DNA of 64,000 bases, taken from positions 16,438,501 to 16,502,500 of the forward strand of contig OY720097.1 of assembly GCA_963082875.1 (NCBI GenBank), written 5' to 3'. Made by a program: the position numbers and the translations under genes. Below, in pieces: positions 12,150 to 28,008 of this stretch; the first letter of the stretch is position 1, and the number at the start of each line of letters is the position of its first letter. This DNA comes from Corella eumyota. Taxonomy: Eukaryota > Chordata > Ascidiacea > Phlebobranchia > Corellidae. Below the pieces are notes generated by a model, which was not told where the DNA came from, ran no database searches, and saw nothing but the letters and a program-made list of their open reading frames with translations.

Positions 12150-15100
12150 ATGGGAAGACAAAAGGGTCAAAGCAAAAGGACCAAAGGTAATTTACAACCC
12201 TCTAACAGCGGAAGGGCAGCAGCATTTCTGTCTGAAACTCAGGGAATAACTGGCTTCGAATCCCTATCTGGAAATCTTGGATATGTTCCTATATTAAAAT
12301 CATTAGAAGACGACACAGATGCCTCGGTTGATGCACAGTTTCGTGTTATTTTAAGTAAACTCACGAAAAAAGATGTAACCACAAAATTGAAAGCATTAAA
12401 TGAATTTTCCGAATATTGTCAATCTTGTGAGGCAGGACAAGCAATCAGTATTCTTCCCTATTGGCCCAGAATTTACAATCGATTATGTGAATCCAGTGAT
12501 CGAAGGGTAAGAGAAGCTAGTCATGTTGCATTTAAATCTTTATTAAGTACTGTCGGAAAGGAAATAGCTCCTCATTTAAAAAATGTCATGGGTCTTTGGT
12601 GGATTTCAAGATGCGATCCTTATTCTCCTGCATTAATGGCAGCTAATGATGCTTTTTCACAGGCCTTTCCAACCGAAGAAAAACAAGTAAAAGTAGTTTT
12701 GTTTTGCTATCAAGAAATTTTAAATACAATCTATTCTTATGTGTTCATGAACACTAAATCCCAACCTTCTTTGAATGCAAATGATCAAAAGTCATTAAGC
12801 GCAACTGATCGTGAACATAATGATGAACGAATAATTACATCCAGTTTAAATAGTTTTGCTTTATTTGTTAATGTACTGAAATTAAATAAAAGCAATGTAA
12901 TAAGTGAAATCAATACTGAGCTTGGAAAATTTTTAGCAAATCAAAAGTTTTGGAAGTTGTCTAAACATAAATCTCCAAGTGTTAGAGCTGCATTTTATAG
13001 CACTCTGTCATCTATGTGTGTCAGTAACCCAGACCTACTAAATGACCACTTACCTTATATATGCAAATGTGTTTTAAATAAACTTGACGATCCACATTAC
13101 CAGGTTTGCAAAGTTCTCTGGGAAACTTCTAATAACTTAACCAAGGTTTTTCCAGATTGGCACACCCATGTCGATATTAGAAAGGGATTTCTCCCCCAGT
13201 TGTGGAATGCTTTAAAATCTGGATTTCATGGAAATGCAAAAATTGTGTCCCCCTATGTGCTTCCATTGATAAAACAGTTTCCACCTTCCTTAGCAGTCTT
13301 ACCAGTATACCAAGAGCTTTTTAAATGTCTTCAGCAAGGGTTGGAAAATGAAAGAACCCAAAAAAGTGCTGGAGAAACAAAAGCAATTGTGACTACAATA
13401 GTTGAATGCATGCAATTTGTGTTACAACAAACCATAGAAACCTGTGAAGATCCTGATTGGAATATCATTGATTTGGTGATAGAAAAACAACTGCTTCCTC
13501 TGTTAGAAAATTCCATTCAAGAAAAAAGTTATTTAACTGTCCCTCTGCATCAACTTATTGTTTCCACTCTGCAAATGTTTTCAAACAAGGCTTTGTTATC
13601 CAGCAGCACTGCAAACAGCTTCCAAAAAATTTGTGTTATGATTTGGGATAAATGTTTTTTAATTGGTCAAGCAATTGTATTGCAATACGAAGAAAAGAAA
13701 ATCGGGCCAGAAAAAATTAAAAGCCTTCTGGGGTTTTTAAAAATTGCAAGAGGCACTGGGTTAAATACCAATAAAAAATTAAAACCCTATGTACAATTTG
13801 CAGAACCAGGATTTATACCTTCCAAACCCAAGGCCATTACTACACAATACCAAAATAAGGAATATGAAGAAAAACTAAACACCGTAGTCAAAAATTTAAT
13901 ATTAGAAATTTTTAAAATAGATTTACAACCTGCCAACAAAGTCATTCTACTAAATAAGTTTCTCTCTACATTCTCATCTGTTGATTTAATTAAATTAGTA
14001 GTGCAAGATCTTCATGTGGACTACAAGAGTGATGATGTAGCTTTATTTTTTCTTGAAAATGATATTGCACATCTTATTAAATTGTTAACCGAAAATGACA
14101 AAGATAATACTGAAGCACAAGAATCTATCCCAAATCTGCTGTATGAGTGTTTAAAAATATGCACCAAGAATGCTCAACCATTTTTAGATAACATTTTGAA
14201 CCACCCTGACAAATATAATGTTGACATAAAAGCTTGCATTCAATTAACCCAACATCTTATTGACAATGCCGTTGCATGTGATGTGTGGTATTTAGATTGG
14301 TTTAAAACAGAAGAAAATTCTTTTGGAAAATTTTTAGAACGCCTTACTAATGACTACATAGAAAATTATGCTTACACAGAATTATTACAAACAGCTATGA
14401 CATCAAAATGCTGTGACAACTCATCTTCCCTTCTTCATCCTAATTCAATTATTTCGATATTGGTTGGCTTAGAAAAGATTTCAACAAAACTAGATGCTGG
14501 TTTTTTGGTAAAAATTAATTCAATATGTTTTTCTACCTTTTCTAACTATTCAAGTAACTTGTCATTTATCAAAGAAACAAAACCCATTTTAATTAGTCTA
14601 TTGACTCATTTACTAACTGTTGTTTCTGATATGGAGGTTGGTTTAGAGGGTTTACAGCAAATTTTGAACACCCTTTTAAATATCGAAGATGCTGTAATGG
14701 AAGTGCAAGATATATTAATGAGTTGTGCTCACACATTACGCACCATTCTTTTATCCTCAGTGTCTTTTAACATTAATCTCGTTACGACATTTTTAACCGA
14801 GCTGCTTGATCAGTCTTTAGATTTTGTGGTCCAGTGGTTCAATGCTTTTATACCAGATCAAACTTCTTGGTTAAGCTATCGACCATCAAAAACTGCATCA
14901 ACTTGGTTCGACACTCAATCGGTTGTTAACTGTGATGTTATATGTTTTGATAATAAAGTGTTGTCTTCTGACCACGAAGCAAAACCGGAATATCTTAATA
15001 TGTCTGTATGTTTGACACAGTTAATTAGTTCCATCGAAAACTTAGTTTCAACTTCTAACCCCGAAGTTTTGGTGCAATTGCTTGATTTGGATAAAGTAAA

Positions 15101-17541
15101 AATATTATTTGTGGAATACTTTTTAGCAAAGGCTAATTCACCAAATATGAATTCAACCAGTAATATGTGGTATTTAAATTATACACACTTTGTAAAAATA
15201 CTTGCTGCGGATATTGTAAGGCAATCAGCTTCCATTGGGCATGGATGGTGCTTGTGCTTTAACGAAGTTTTGCAAGATGTGGGAACAAAACAGGTGTCTG
15301 AAGTATTTTTACAAGAGATTGTTACTGAAAAAACTACCCTGACCGAGGCTTTATGCAACACATTAATTACATTTGTCAACTTCTGCGAAGATCCGGAAAT
15401 CTTGTCTAAGGTATTGGAGTGGACAACAAATATGGTGTTGGAATGTCAGAGTCAATTTATGGAAAACTTGGAAGATGAATCTAATTCGGTTAAATTTAAC
15501 GACTATTCTTTGTGTTTGTTTTTATTATCCAAGCTGCTTGAAAAAATCAACTTGTTAGATCCTGATGCCCTTGTTATAATTTGCAGTGAGGTTGTAAAAA
15601 ACTTGCTTGAACTACGAAGTTCCTCAGGAAATAAAGTGTTTTTATTCGATGTCGATCTATCCCAATCTGATAACTCAATGATTTTGTTCAATGTCTTTTT
15701 AACTAAATTTCTACAAAGTGTACTCGTATTTCGACCACAAATTTTTGAAAAAGAAGGATGGGATTTTACTCAAATTTGTTTAGTTTCATATTTGGAAAGT
15801 TTATCGCACACTCCATCTATTTCTACTTGGCAACAGTTAACTTTCCTAAATGCTACATGTTCACTAATGGTTGCTTTATCTGGCTACTTATCCTCTACTG
15901 AGGCAATAAATGATCCACTTCTGCCTAGTTCTTTAACAAACGAATGGAAGGAATTTTTTGAGCCTGCTGCCCACTCGGAATTAGTTTACATATTTGTGCA
16001 ACTGCGAGATCATACCCATAATGCCATTGATGTTATCCTTCCAACTTTGAAGAAATGTTTTATAAACATTGCAACTGAAACTTTGGTTTCTGTATCAACA
16101 AGATTGACTCCATATCTAGTGCCAGATTCCCAAATTTCTGATGCTGTTCAATCCCTTATTTACAACTTTAGTGTTATGCTCGTTCCAGGTCCAAATGGTT
16201 CATCAGATAGACAAGTTATTGCATATAATTTACTAAAAAAAATCAAAGAAGTGGTGTACAAAAAGGATGGCTCTGAAGATTATATTTTTGATATCAAAAT
16301 ACCTTTAAAATTGAAAGATATAGTGCAACTGCTGACAAGTGCAATGGATGAAATTATAACTTTTGTTCCATCAAAGAAACAACATGTTAAGACAAAACCT
16401 AGTGATGTGGATTCTTCGAGTGAGGAGAACACTGATTCTGATGAAGAACTTCCTTTAAGTCCTGCACCACTTTCTCCTGTTCATGAGCACCTTCCAACTC
16501 CCGAAAATATAGGTAAGAAACATTTAATGTTATAATATATTAATAAAAGACCAATTTTATATTTTGTTTAGGTTTTTTTAAACTAGCAAATTGCCTTTAA
16601 TTTTTTTAAACAAAATTTAATTTTTTTAAATATAAAAATGTTTTTCAGGTGCTGCAATTGGATACATGTTTGCATGGAGGTTAATTTTGGGACTACTTCA
16701 ACACATTCCATCAAACAGAAGATCTGGTTATATTTCAACATTCAACGACGCCTCCTTTCTCTCAATTCAGAACACTTTACTGCCAAAACTGGTTAAACTG
16801 TTACCAAAAATACCACTGTTTTTTAAAACTAATAACGAAGGTAAAACCAGAAAGTTGAATATGTTTGAAACAAACTTAGAAGTTGAAGGATCGAAGGCAG
16901 ATTTCCTCACTGTGCAACATCTTGCTTGTTTATTATACAATGATTTATTAAAAAATACTCCTGCAATTGTAAGAACCTGGTTTAATAACCTTACCAAGCT
17001 TGCCCGTGCAGAAATAGACGACTACACTTCTGCATATGTGACACCTGGCTTATGCAAAAAAGAACTGAGTATTGTATCTCAAGCAAAACACTCTGAAGGT
17101 CTGTTAGTAAAGGCAAGACCAAGTACAAGAGAAGTTGTGGCAACGTATGAAGTATCCGATGCCGATTTCGAGATTTCTGTTCATCTATCTTTAAATCATC
17201 CATTGACCCCAGTCCAAGTGAATACAGTGCGTCGGATCGGTGTTGCTGCCTCCCAGTGGAGATATTGGATTTTACAAATGACAATGCTGTTACAGCATCA
17301 GAACGGCAGCATCCTTGATGCCTTGCTTTTATGGAAAGAAAAAGTGGACAAGAGGTTGGATGGGTTGGAGGAATGTATGATATGTTTTTCTGTTGTACAT
17401 GGGAGCAACACCCAATCACTGCCCAAATTAGAATGCAAGACTTGTCACAAGAAATATCATGCCGAATGCCTTTACAAGTGGTTTGATACTAGCAACCAAT
17501 CTACATGTCCACTTTGTAGAACACCAATGATGTTTAAATAA
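12150..17541 (+). CDS. LTN1: E3 ubiquitin-protein ligase listerin
   Basis: Two exons, a very long 12150-16512 and 16649-17541, giving 1751 residues (human about 1766). Listerin is the RING ligase of the ribosome quality-control complex: it ubiquitinates nascent chains trapped on stalled 60S subunits. The conserved N-terminus begins MGRQKGQSKRTKGNLQPSNS and carries GRAAAFLSE and TGFESLSGN. A long HEAT/ARM-like helical solenoid follows. The C-terminal variant RING starts at EECMICFSVVHG and continues through CKTCHKKYHAECLYKWF to STCPLCR, with the full set of metal ligands. An acidic Ser/Glu/Pro-rich loop closes exon 1. The near-intronless structure is unusual beside its many-exon neighbours. 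Confidence 0.96.
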
Positions 17542-18173
17542 TTTTTTTTGTTGTGAAATAATGTTTAATTGCATATAATCCATTCTATAGACATATTTAT
17601 AACGGTTTTAAAAATAAATTGTAATACCGTTTAAATCCTAAAAATTACTTTTAAAATCATAAACTTGCTACTTTAGTGTACTACTAAGAATTCATGCAGA
17701 ATAAGATATTAAAACAATATTAATTTAAAAATCAAATATATATATTTTTTTTAACTTTACTAAAAATCGTTTACTTCATTTTACATTTTAACTTGCTTAC
17801 ATAGGAATTATTTGTGTTTTTCCCCTAAAAGTTTCATAATTAACTATGTAATTTTTTACTAATTTTAACAGTTTTCAGATTTGTGGTATATACAAATTTT
17901 GTTAATTGATTGAACGTTGAAAAATTTGGGCCTGGTGTCTTTGTTAATTTTGTTCGGGTTTTAAAATTGTTGCAATAAACAACTTCTAGTTAAAAAAAGT
18001 TATAGTTAAAACTATTTCGGAACAAGATTGTAGTTTTGATGCATTATTAGGAAACTTAACTTAATCATACTGTACTTTTAATAGCTTAAGACTAAAGTCT
18101 ATGCAGTTCTTTATCTTGGACTTGAACTAAAACAAAGACAAAAATGAAATTTGTTTTCAATTTATTGTAACAA
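17542..18173. other. Convergent intergenic region LTN1 / RPS4
   Basis: AT-rich tail-to-tail spacer with the LTN1 polyadenylation signal; no further gene seen. Confidence 0.5.
17613..17618 (+). terminator. LTN1 polyadenylation signal
   Basis: AATAAA about 70 nt after the LTN1 stop. Confidence 0.6.
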
Positions 18174-20321
<2,148 letters not shown>

Positions 20322-20981
20322 CTTGGTTTCGTAAAAAGGACCAGCAAGAGTTTTATTTTGAGAGACACCACGTGGTAATTCGTGTCTAAATATCTTTAGA
20401 AAATCTTACATAGAGATCATATTAAATTTAAATTTTTTTAAAATTGTTAAATTTAAAATTTTAGTATTTTTAATTTTATTTTTAAATAAACACAGTATTT
20501 AAAACAACATTGTTTGTTAGTTACATCATAGATATTACATTAATGTAATATCTATGGTTACATTTAATAAAAACACATTTATAATAAAAATATGTAAAAG
20601 CTTATAATATATGGATTTTCACATAAGAAAGGAAGTCAAAAAGCATGTTTTTTCCACAATTTTTAATTAGAAATCATTAATCTTGATAAAATAAAACTAA
20701 TATTTAATTTAACCTGAGTTTGCAATTTAACACTGACTAAATTAATAAACTAGTAAAGTATCTACCATTTGTGACGTATATTATGAGATCACTACTTTAT
20801 TCATCAGCTGATTACGTTTTCTTTTGTTATTGTTTTTGTAAGCTCTTCGTAATTATATTATCTTCGTTATTTCAGAATAAACAATATTTTAGATTGCAAA
20901 ACTTCAAGCCGTTAAGGTCTAGAAAGCAGCAACCCATTGTCGAATATACAAACTAAATACTGAGTGAATGCGATAATAAAT
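20322..20981. promoter_or_regulatory. Divergent upstream region RPS4 / SYAP1
   Basis: About 660 bp between two gene starts. The RPS4 side has a C/T-rich leader just before the ATG, as in TOP messages. A perfect 30-bp palindrome lies at 20527-20556. Confidence 0.45.
20527..20556. repeat. Perfect 30-bp palindrome
   Basis: CATAGATATTACATT followed directly by its reverse complement, with no spacer, in the shared RPS4/SYAP1 upstream region. It could be a cruciform-forming sequence or a remnant of a small inverted repeat. Confidence 0.85.
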
Positions 20982-23411
20982 ATGGCGTTATTTAACTCAA
21001 ACCTAACAACAAGTATTTCTGGTTGGTTTTCAAACACGTTTCAACCAAAACCAGAAGATGAAAACGAGGTGACAGAAAACAAAGATATTGAAGAAACAAA
21101 AGAGGTATTGTATTTTAAATAAAATCTAATGTTGTTGGTTGTTTTGTTTATGTTATCTAAAATAAAAATGTTTTGCGTCAGGAAAAACTCACTACAAGTG
21201 ACAACCAACCGGATGATGATTCCCATCCAGAAAAGGAACAAGTGAAAGAAGAGGAAAGTAATGAATCTGGAGAAATGAATAAATCAGTGCTTGACTTAAA
21301 TGCTGACGAAGTTCAAAAGAAATTGACGGAAGAAACCCAAAAGATGGTAACTTCAGCTAAGCTGTTTGGAAGTAAGTCTAAAATGAATTATTTAAAAACA
21401 ACATATTTTGTAAAAGGTTTTGTTTAATTAGATTAAGATTTAGAGTTAAAGTTTATATTTAAAATTTCTTAACCTAAGTTTTATTGTTTAGATTATTTGT
21501 TTGGAGTAGCAACTGAAGCATCAAAAAAGGTCTCATCAACTGTAAATGAAACTGCAATAAATCTCAAAAAAACAATGGAAGAACAGGTGAAATGATATTT
21601 TATATTTAACCAACATTTTTGGTTTATAACTCTGTACCACCCACTTATTTAAATTAGTTTATTGATTTTTATTTATACTTTAAACTTCATGTAAATTAAC
21701 ATTTAGACTATTTTGGGGGATTTAAATAGGGAGCAGCAAGAGTTCATTGAAAAAAAGCGTGAAAAAGAAGGTAACATTTTGCTTTTGATTTTCAAATAGA
21801 TCCCCAATTTTCTTATTTTTTTTTTAATTTTAACTTTGTTTCAGGTCATGGAGCTGTTCCACCATGGTATGGATATAAAGAGGAAGAAACTATGAAGCTA
21901 CAAATATTAGCTCTATCCACAGTAAGAACACTATACTGTTGATATTTATTTAGCTATAAATTTTGTTTTTTTAAATTTATAAATACATTATTTCCTTTCT
22001 TAATTTTAAGTAAGTCTTATTTAAATTTGTGTCATATTGTGTTATAGGATTCACGAAATTTTCTCAGAAGCCCACCATCTGGTGTTCAGTTTAACTTTGA
22101 GTTTGATCAAATGTTCCCGGTTGCTCTGGCAACTTTAAAGGAAGATGACAACTTGAAAAAGATGAGATTTAAACTTGTTCCCACAAAGTATGTATTTAAA
22201 ATCTGTTTTAATTTTTAATATTGGTAAGTCGAAATTTTAGCTAACAATTTTTACTAATTTGCAGTTAGTTAATAGACTTTTCAAAGACCCTAATATTGTT
22301 TAGTCATCAAAACTACATGTAACAGTTTAGCCTACACTTTATCTCATTTCCGGTATGATTCTAATAGTGTCACTATAAGACTTAAATAAAGCTTTGTGTT
22401 TATGTGTACACAAATATGGTATTACATATCATAACATATACATTGTCAACTTAGTTTTTTAAAATAAATGTAATCGTATTTTTTTAGTAACTCAATTTAA
22501 CCTTAATGTTGGTTTGTTATTTTTTTTTGTTAAATTACAAAACTTCATATTTTTTTGCAATAATTAACTAAAATATTAAATGCCATTTTTTTAGGATTAA
22601 GGAAGAACAATTCTGGCACAATTATTTCTACCGTGTTTCTCTTATTAAACAATCAGCCCAACTCTCCACCTTATCAGAGATGAACAAGATGGGTTCTGAC
22701 AATGGATCAACTTCCTCTGCCTCCTCTATAGTAATGGTTGGAAGCACAGCTGTTGGGACAACTTTAAGCAGATCTGATAGCGCAAAGTCCTTGACTCGGT
22801 ATGTGCTTTGTTTTTTTAGTTCTCAAGCTGTTAAATTCTCAATAGGCATGCATTTATTTGGTGGTACTTGGTACTGTGCACAGTTAAACTTATAAAATAT
22901 ATTGTTTTTAAAGTTTATTTTTAAAGTTTTTTTTTTTGAACAGAAATGATCAGGAATCTAAGACAAAGGAGAATACAGAAATTAACAATACTGACATTGA
23001 CCAAGATGTGAGCATAAATACCAGATATTTTAAAATAACAGCATAAACTTCATTTATAAATTATTTTCCTGTTTTTTATATCCAGGACCTACCAGCTGAA
23101 TTTGCTTCTGATGCATTTGACCCTTCAACTTTGAACCCTGATGACCTCGAGCGTGAAATGAGAGAACTTGGAATGGATGGAAATGAGGAACCTGGTGGGG
23201 AAATCCCTGAGTGGGAACAGGAATTGCAAAAAGAACTACAGGTTGTCCTTTTCCTAATTTATCTTGTTGTTGATTTTTTAATAATGATTTGTTCGAAATA
23301 ATTTTTTTTTTGTTTCTTTTCTAGGAATATGAGGTAGTTGATGAGCAAGGCAAAAATGAAATGTGGGAAAAAGAGATTGATGACATGTTGACAACAGGAG
23401 AAGCCTCATAA
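20982..23411 (+). CDS. SYAP1: Synapse-associated protein 1, BSD domain
   Basis: Ten exons: 20982-21104, 21182-21371, 21492-21586, 21707-21770, 21845-21921, 22048-22187, 22595-22798, 22944-23007, 23086-23241, 23325-23411; 399 residues (human 352). SYAP1 promotes mTORC2-dependent Akt phosphorylation and occurs in neurons and adipocytes. Conserved blocks: [28 protein letters not shown], the BSD domain from [20 protein letters not shown] to [18 protein letters not shown], and the C-terminal ELQKELQEYEVVDE. The N-terminus is Glu-rich and longer than in vertebrates. A Ser/Thr-rich linker (residues near 235-270) separates the BSD domain from the acidic tail. Confidence 0.94.
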
Positions 23412-24604
23412 TTATTCACTTTCCCTTACACTACAATACATCTACCCTATCTCTTAAACTAGATTGTTTTATTTGCTCAGTATATGGACCAAACAGCTTT
23501 CATTTAAATTTGGTGGCTTGCAAAGGAATATACAAATAATGCACATGTTTTTTTGAGATTTGTTGTGTTCCCTTTTACATGATTATCAATTGACTAAAAT
23601 AGGTCTGCATTTTTTACATTACAGAAAAAGTATTATTATATCTAAGTTTTTTTGAATTTTATTCGGTAATTTAACAGAGTTCTAAAAGTTTCACACAAAT
23701 TTTAGTAGAAAGTGTGGTGTGTTTTGCTTATCATTTGTATTACAATCTAAACCATCATCTAGTACAACTATTAGCATACTCCGTGTGTAAATTAGCTTTT
23801 CATTGGATGTTGTGATATATAAATAGATGGCATATTAAAATATTTAGTGAAGTTATTTGTTGCAGTTTAGTTTATGTTTTACATTTTCGTTTGTCCTTTA
23901 CGTGTAATGTTGCTGACATTGTATGGTGTACAATAATAAACCTAGAATTACATAGCGCACTTACACAAAGGAGATTCAGTTTCGTCTTTCTAAAATATTA
24001 GTAGTTTAATTAATAGTATGTTAGAAAAATTGTTCTTTGCAGATTTTTTTGGCAGGACATCCGCTTTAAAATAATCGGCACTAAAGCCGAATATAAGACA
24101 AGAAAAAAATTACCACTTGTTGCTTCTTTTTAAAGGTGCTTGCAAAAAGTAAGTCACAAAATCGAATACATTTGAGTAGGTTAATACCAATATTATTGTT
24201 TAATATTAATTTATTATATAATTAATAAAAATCGAATGCAGTCATGCGTTAAAACGTAGTAAATTAAAGCTCGTTTGTTGATTATTTCCTTGCGTTAATT
24301 AATGAATGAATATAATGTGTTGTTTTGTAATTAGTATGTAAATACGGTGTCACATAGTCTAATCAAATTATATTTCGCTTATTGGCATATGAAGTACTAT
24401 GTCAGAGATAAATTATAAAGATTAGGAGTTTATCGTATCAGAACGTGAACGGCTTTCCCTTAGGCCAGAATATTAACTATCAATTATTTTAATACTTAAT
24501 CTATTTATGTATATACTATACACAACAAGACAGCTTGGTCTGTTGGGTTGGTATTTTTATCTGAGAAATCTAATAGTAGTAAACTGTTTGTTTTTTTTAG
24601 CAAA
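23412..24604. other. Intergenic SYAP1 / glutaminase
   Basis: Same-direction spacer of about 1.2 kb. It contains the likely SYAP1 3' UTR and ends in a poly-T tract plus AG at 24599-24600, four bases before the glutaminase start, with no evident upstream donor. Confidence 0.5.
23935..23940 (+). terminator. SYAP1 polyadenylation signal candidate
   Basis: AATAAA about 520 nt after the SYAP1 stop, implying a long 3' UTR. Confidence 0.4.
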
Positions 24605-27600
24605 ATGTGGAAAAATTTAAGAAGTGGCACACAAAAATTGTTAATAAACCAAAAACTATCAAAAGAGAAGTTATGTTCAACAAAATTTCATACACTCGTT
24701 TTCCAACAACAAGAAAACAAAACAAATTTAAGGTAAGCAAAAATTGTGTTTTAAATTTATTTGGGAAGTTACATAAAAGAAACTTTTTTAACTAATAATC
24801 TTTTTAAATTATGTATAACAAGGGTTCTCTCAAAACAATACCCAATTTTGTCAACTCGAAAGTTTACTGATTTCACCCACAAACCAATTCTTGGCTACAG
24901 TGAACTAAGATCCCAAGCTGTCAACATAATTTTTGAAATTATAAGCGATGGAAATACAACATTTCTTGTGCAAGAGCTTCTGAATGTATGTTTTGTCTAT
25001 TTCTATCATCCTGCATGAATGTATAGGTTGATATTTACAAAGTCGTGTACTTATTAGATCTAAAAAAATATTTTTGTTTTAGGATATTACAAACTCTGGA
25101 ATTGAACTTAAAGATATGCGCATAAAAGATTTTGTGATTACAGCAAAAGATTTACAATTGAATTCTAAAATTGGTTCAATTAATTTTCAAGATTTTGCAA
25201 AGTTAGAAAACTCTAAAATTTAAAATTAATTTATGAAATTGGTCTTGTTTTTTGACTATAACCAATGAAGTATATACATTTAAAACTCAAAATAACACAC
25301 TTATTAATATTATTATTATAAGACTTCAATAGACCTTTTTTTACAGATTGACAGAAAATGACGATATTGTACTTGAAATGCTATGCAAGATATATTCAAA
25401 ATCGATGGTTATTCCTGACTTTAGCAAGTTTTCAAATGTTGTCACAGATATTTTCAACTCTGTAAAATTAAATAATAAGGGAGAGGTAAGTAAAAGCTTT
25501 TAAAATTTAATAGCAATGCTTTTTTAAATTAAAGTAGGTTAAGTTACTAATTTTAATGTTTGTTAATTTTTTGTCTAGCTTGCAGATTATATTCCTCAAC
25601 TTGAAAAGGTAGATCCTAATTTATGGGGTTTGTCAATATGCACTGTAGATGGACAAAGGTAACGATTAATAATTATATTTTGCTTTTGTTTTTTCTTTAT
25701 TTACTGATTATTTTGTTAACAGGAAATCAGGTCATAATATAAATTGTGATTCATAACACTCTTAATGTATAACATTTTTTAATAAAATTTAAACAACTTT
25801 TAAACATGTAAATATTTAATAAACTAAATATTGCTTTAACAAGGTTGTCTTTGGGAGATGCTGGTGATACTTTCTGCTTTCAATCATGTATGAAACCATT
25901 GGCATATGCCATAGCTGTTTCAGAGTTAAATTCCAAGGAAATTCACCAATACATGGGTACTGAACCAAGTGGTCTTTACTTTAATGCTATTTCGCTTGGT
26001 GATGATGGTAAGTGGGGTCACAAGGTTAATTTTGGTTAATTAGGTATTTAAATGTCTAATTGGTGTTGAAAATTTTAATCTAGTTTAAAGTAGTTGTCAT
26101 CGACTTTTTAAACTGGTCAATTAGTATATTTAATGTTAAAATTTTGTTGTAGTTTTCTGTAAATCATATTTATTAAAAACTGTTCTTAATTTTAACGAGT
26201 TGTTTAAAGTATTCATTTTTATTTTTAGATAAACCGCACAATCCACTTATAAATGCTGGAATGCTGGTTGTATCATCTTTGCTTAAACCAGAAGAAAATT
26301 TGGCAGATCGCTTCAACTTTGTAAGTAAATTTAAGATGAAAAGAAATTTATATAAACTAAAACGAATAAAATATTCTTTTTTGTATTTTTAAACCAATGT
26401 TATTACAAATATTAGTAAACATAGGTAACAACATTGACATTAATAATGAATCTATGACATGTGTTAACGTCATTCTAAAAAACCAAATCACCCTTTGATG
26501 ACGAAATTGTTTTGAATAATAGTTGCTTTTTCAAATGTAATAAATTGGTAATGACGATATAACTATTTAATTTTAACCTTTGTTTCCCCTTATTAATTAT
26601 GGTATGACATATGTACTACCGGTACATCACAACTATTTCTTTGAAATTTCATATTAATATCTGTTTTTATTATTATGCAACCTGGTTGATTAATATGTTG
26701 ACAACAAATTAATGGTAGTGTGAACTGAATAGTTGTGCTGTGTGTATTAAGCACTAAAAATACCTTGTTTACTTGTAATACAATAGGCTTAGCTATGTAG
26801 GTTAGGTCAAACCCAGACCATGACATTCTCAAATTACATTTCGCTTTTTTTTGTTTTTAAGTGCATGGGTCTTATATAAATATTTTGAATGTATAGATGC
26901 AACACTCCATGAAAAAGTTATGTGGTGATGAGTATATTTCGTTTGACAATCCAGTATTTTTATCTGAAAAAGAAACATCGTACAGAAATCTTTCTCTTCT
27001 TTATTATTTAAAAGAAAAAAAAGTAAGCAACTATTGTAGAAATATAAATTTGATTTTTACATATAAAAAAGTATATTTATATGATTGTTCAAATACATCC
27101 TTTTTTATCTATTGTATTTAACTTTAATAGCACACTTTTTTGTAAACACATGGCAATTTACAGTATAGTTTATTAAAAATTCCCTAATAATTGTATTTTC
27201 ACTACTAAATCAAAATCTTTAGTGTTTTCCACCAAACACGAAACTGGAGCCCACTCTTGATTTTTACCTTCAACTTTGTGCCATTAAAACAACTTGTAAA
27301 AGTGCTTCAGTAGCCGCATCAACACTTGCTAATGGTGGAGTGAGTCCCTTGTTTCCAAACAAGGAAAGGCTACTTGCACCCGGTGCAGTAAGGAATACTT
27401 TGTCTTTGATGCATTCCTGTGGAATGTATGATTACTCTGGAAAATTTGCTTTTCATGTAAGTTTTTTATAAAACTGCAAGATTCAGAATCTAACTCTTTA
27501 CTTTTCATATTGCTACCTTGTCTTTTTGAATTTTTTAATGTTGAATGATGTTGGTGAAATTACAGGTGGGCCTACCAGCTAAATCTGGTGTAGCTGGTGG

Positions 27601-28008
27601 CTTACTGGTTGTTATTCCAAACGTAATGGGAATAATGTGCAGAAGTCCCTTGCTTGATGAAAAAGGTAACACTACCACTTTATTTACTATGTATATATTT
27701 TTAAGTCTGCCACTGATTGGCCTACTTGTTTTTTACAGGAAATCCTGTTCGTGGCATTCAATTTTGTCGTCAATTAGTCGAGTATTTTAATTTTCACATT
27801 TATGACAATCTTCGATATTCAGTCAAAAAGAAAAACCCAAGAAAAATGACTCGACACCTGACAGTAAATATTTGTTTAATCAATAAAAACTTTTTAATGT
27901 TTGTAAAAAATATATATATATTTTTTTTTGAAGGAAAATGAAATAATGTTGCAAGAAATTGCCAAGGATCTGTTTAATAATGTTCATCTACAAGAAGACC
28001 TAATTTGA
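24605..28008 (+). CDS. GLS: Glutaminase, ankyrin-less form
   Basis: Twelve exons: 24605-24732, 24823-24985, 25083-25201, 25347-25485, 25579-25658, 25844-26007, 26229-26320, 26897-27022, 27223-27456, 27566-27665, 27739-27863, 27934-28008; 514 residues. It hydrolyses glutamine to glutamate and ammonia, normally in mitochondria; the Lys/Arg-rich N-terminus would suit import. The beta-lactamase-like catalytic domain keeps its key residues: Tyr in ADYIPQL, the Ser-x-x-Lys nucleophile motif QSCMK (Ser224, Lys227), Asn in PLINAG, Glu and Asn in SEKETSYRN, Tyr in FYLQLC and MYDYSGK, and [11 protein letters not shown]. The product stops soon after KKKNPRK, so the C-terminal ankyrin repeats of vertebrate GLS/GLS2 are missing. 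None is visible before the next gene. Intron 3 has a weak donor (GTTAGA). Confidence 0.93.

Noticed and set aside
16991-17419. Minus-strand ORF of 142 residues
   Set aside because: Lies opposite LTN1 exon 2, including the start of the RING coding region; composition is that of a reverse-frame shadow.
27545-27941. ORFs extending beyond glutaminase exons 10 and 11
   Set aside because: They are read-through of introns; clear donors end the exons and homology stops there.
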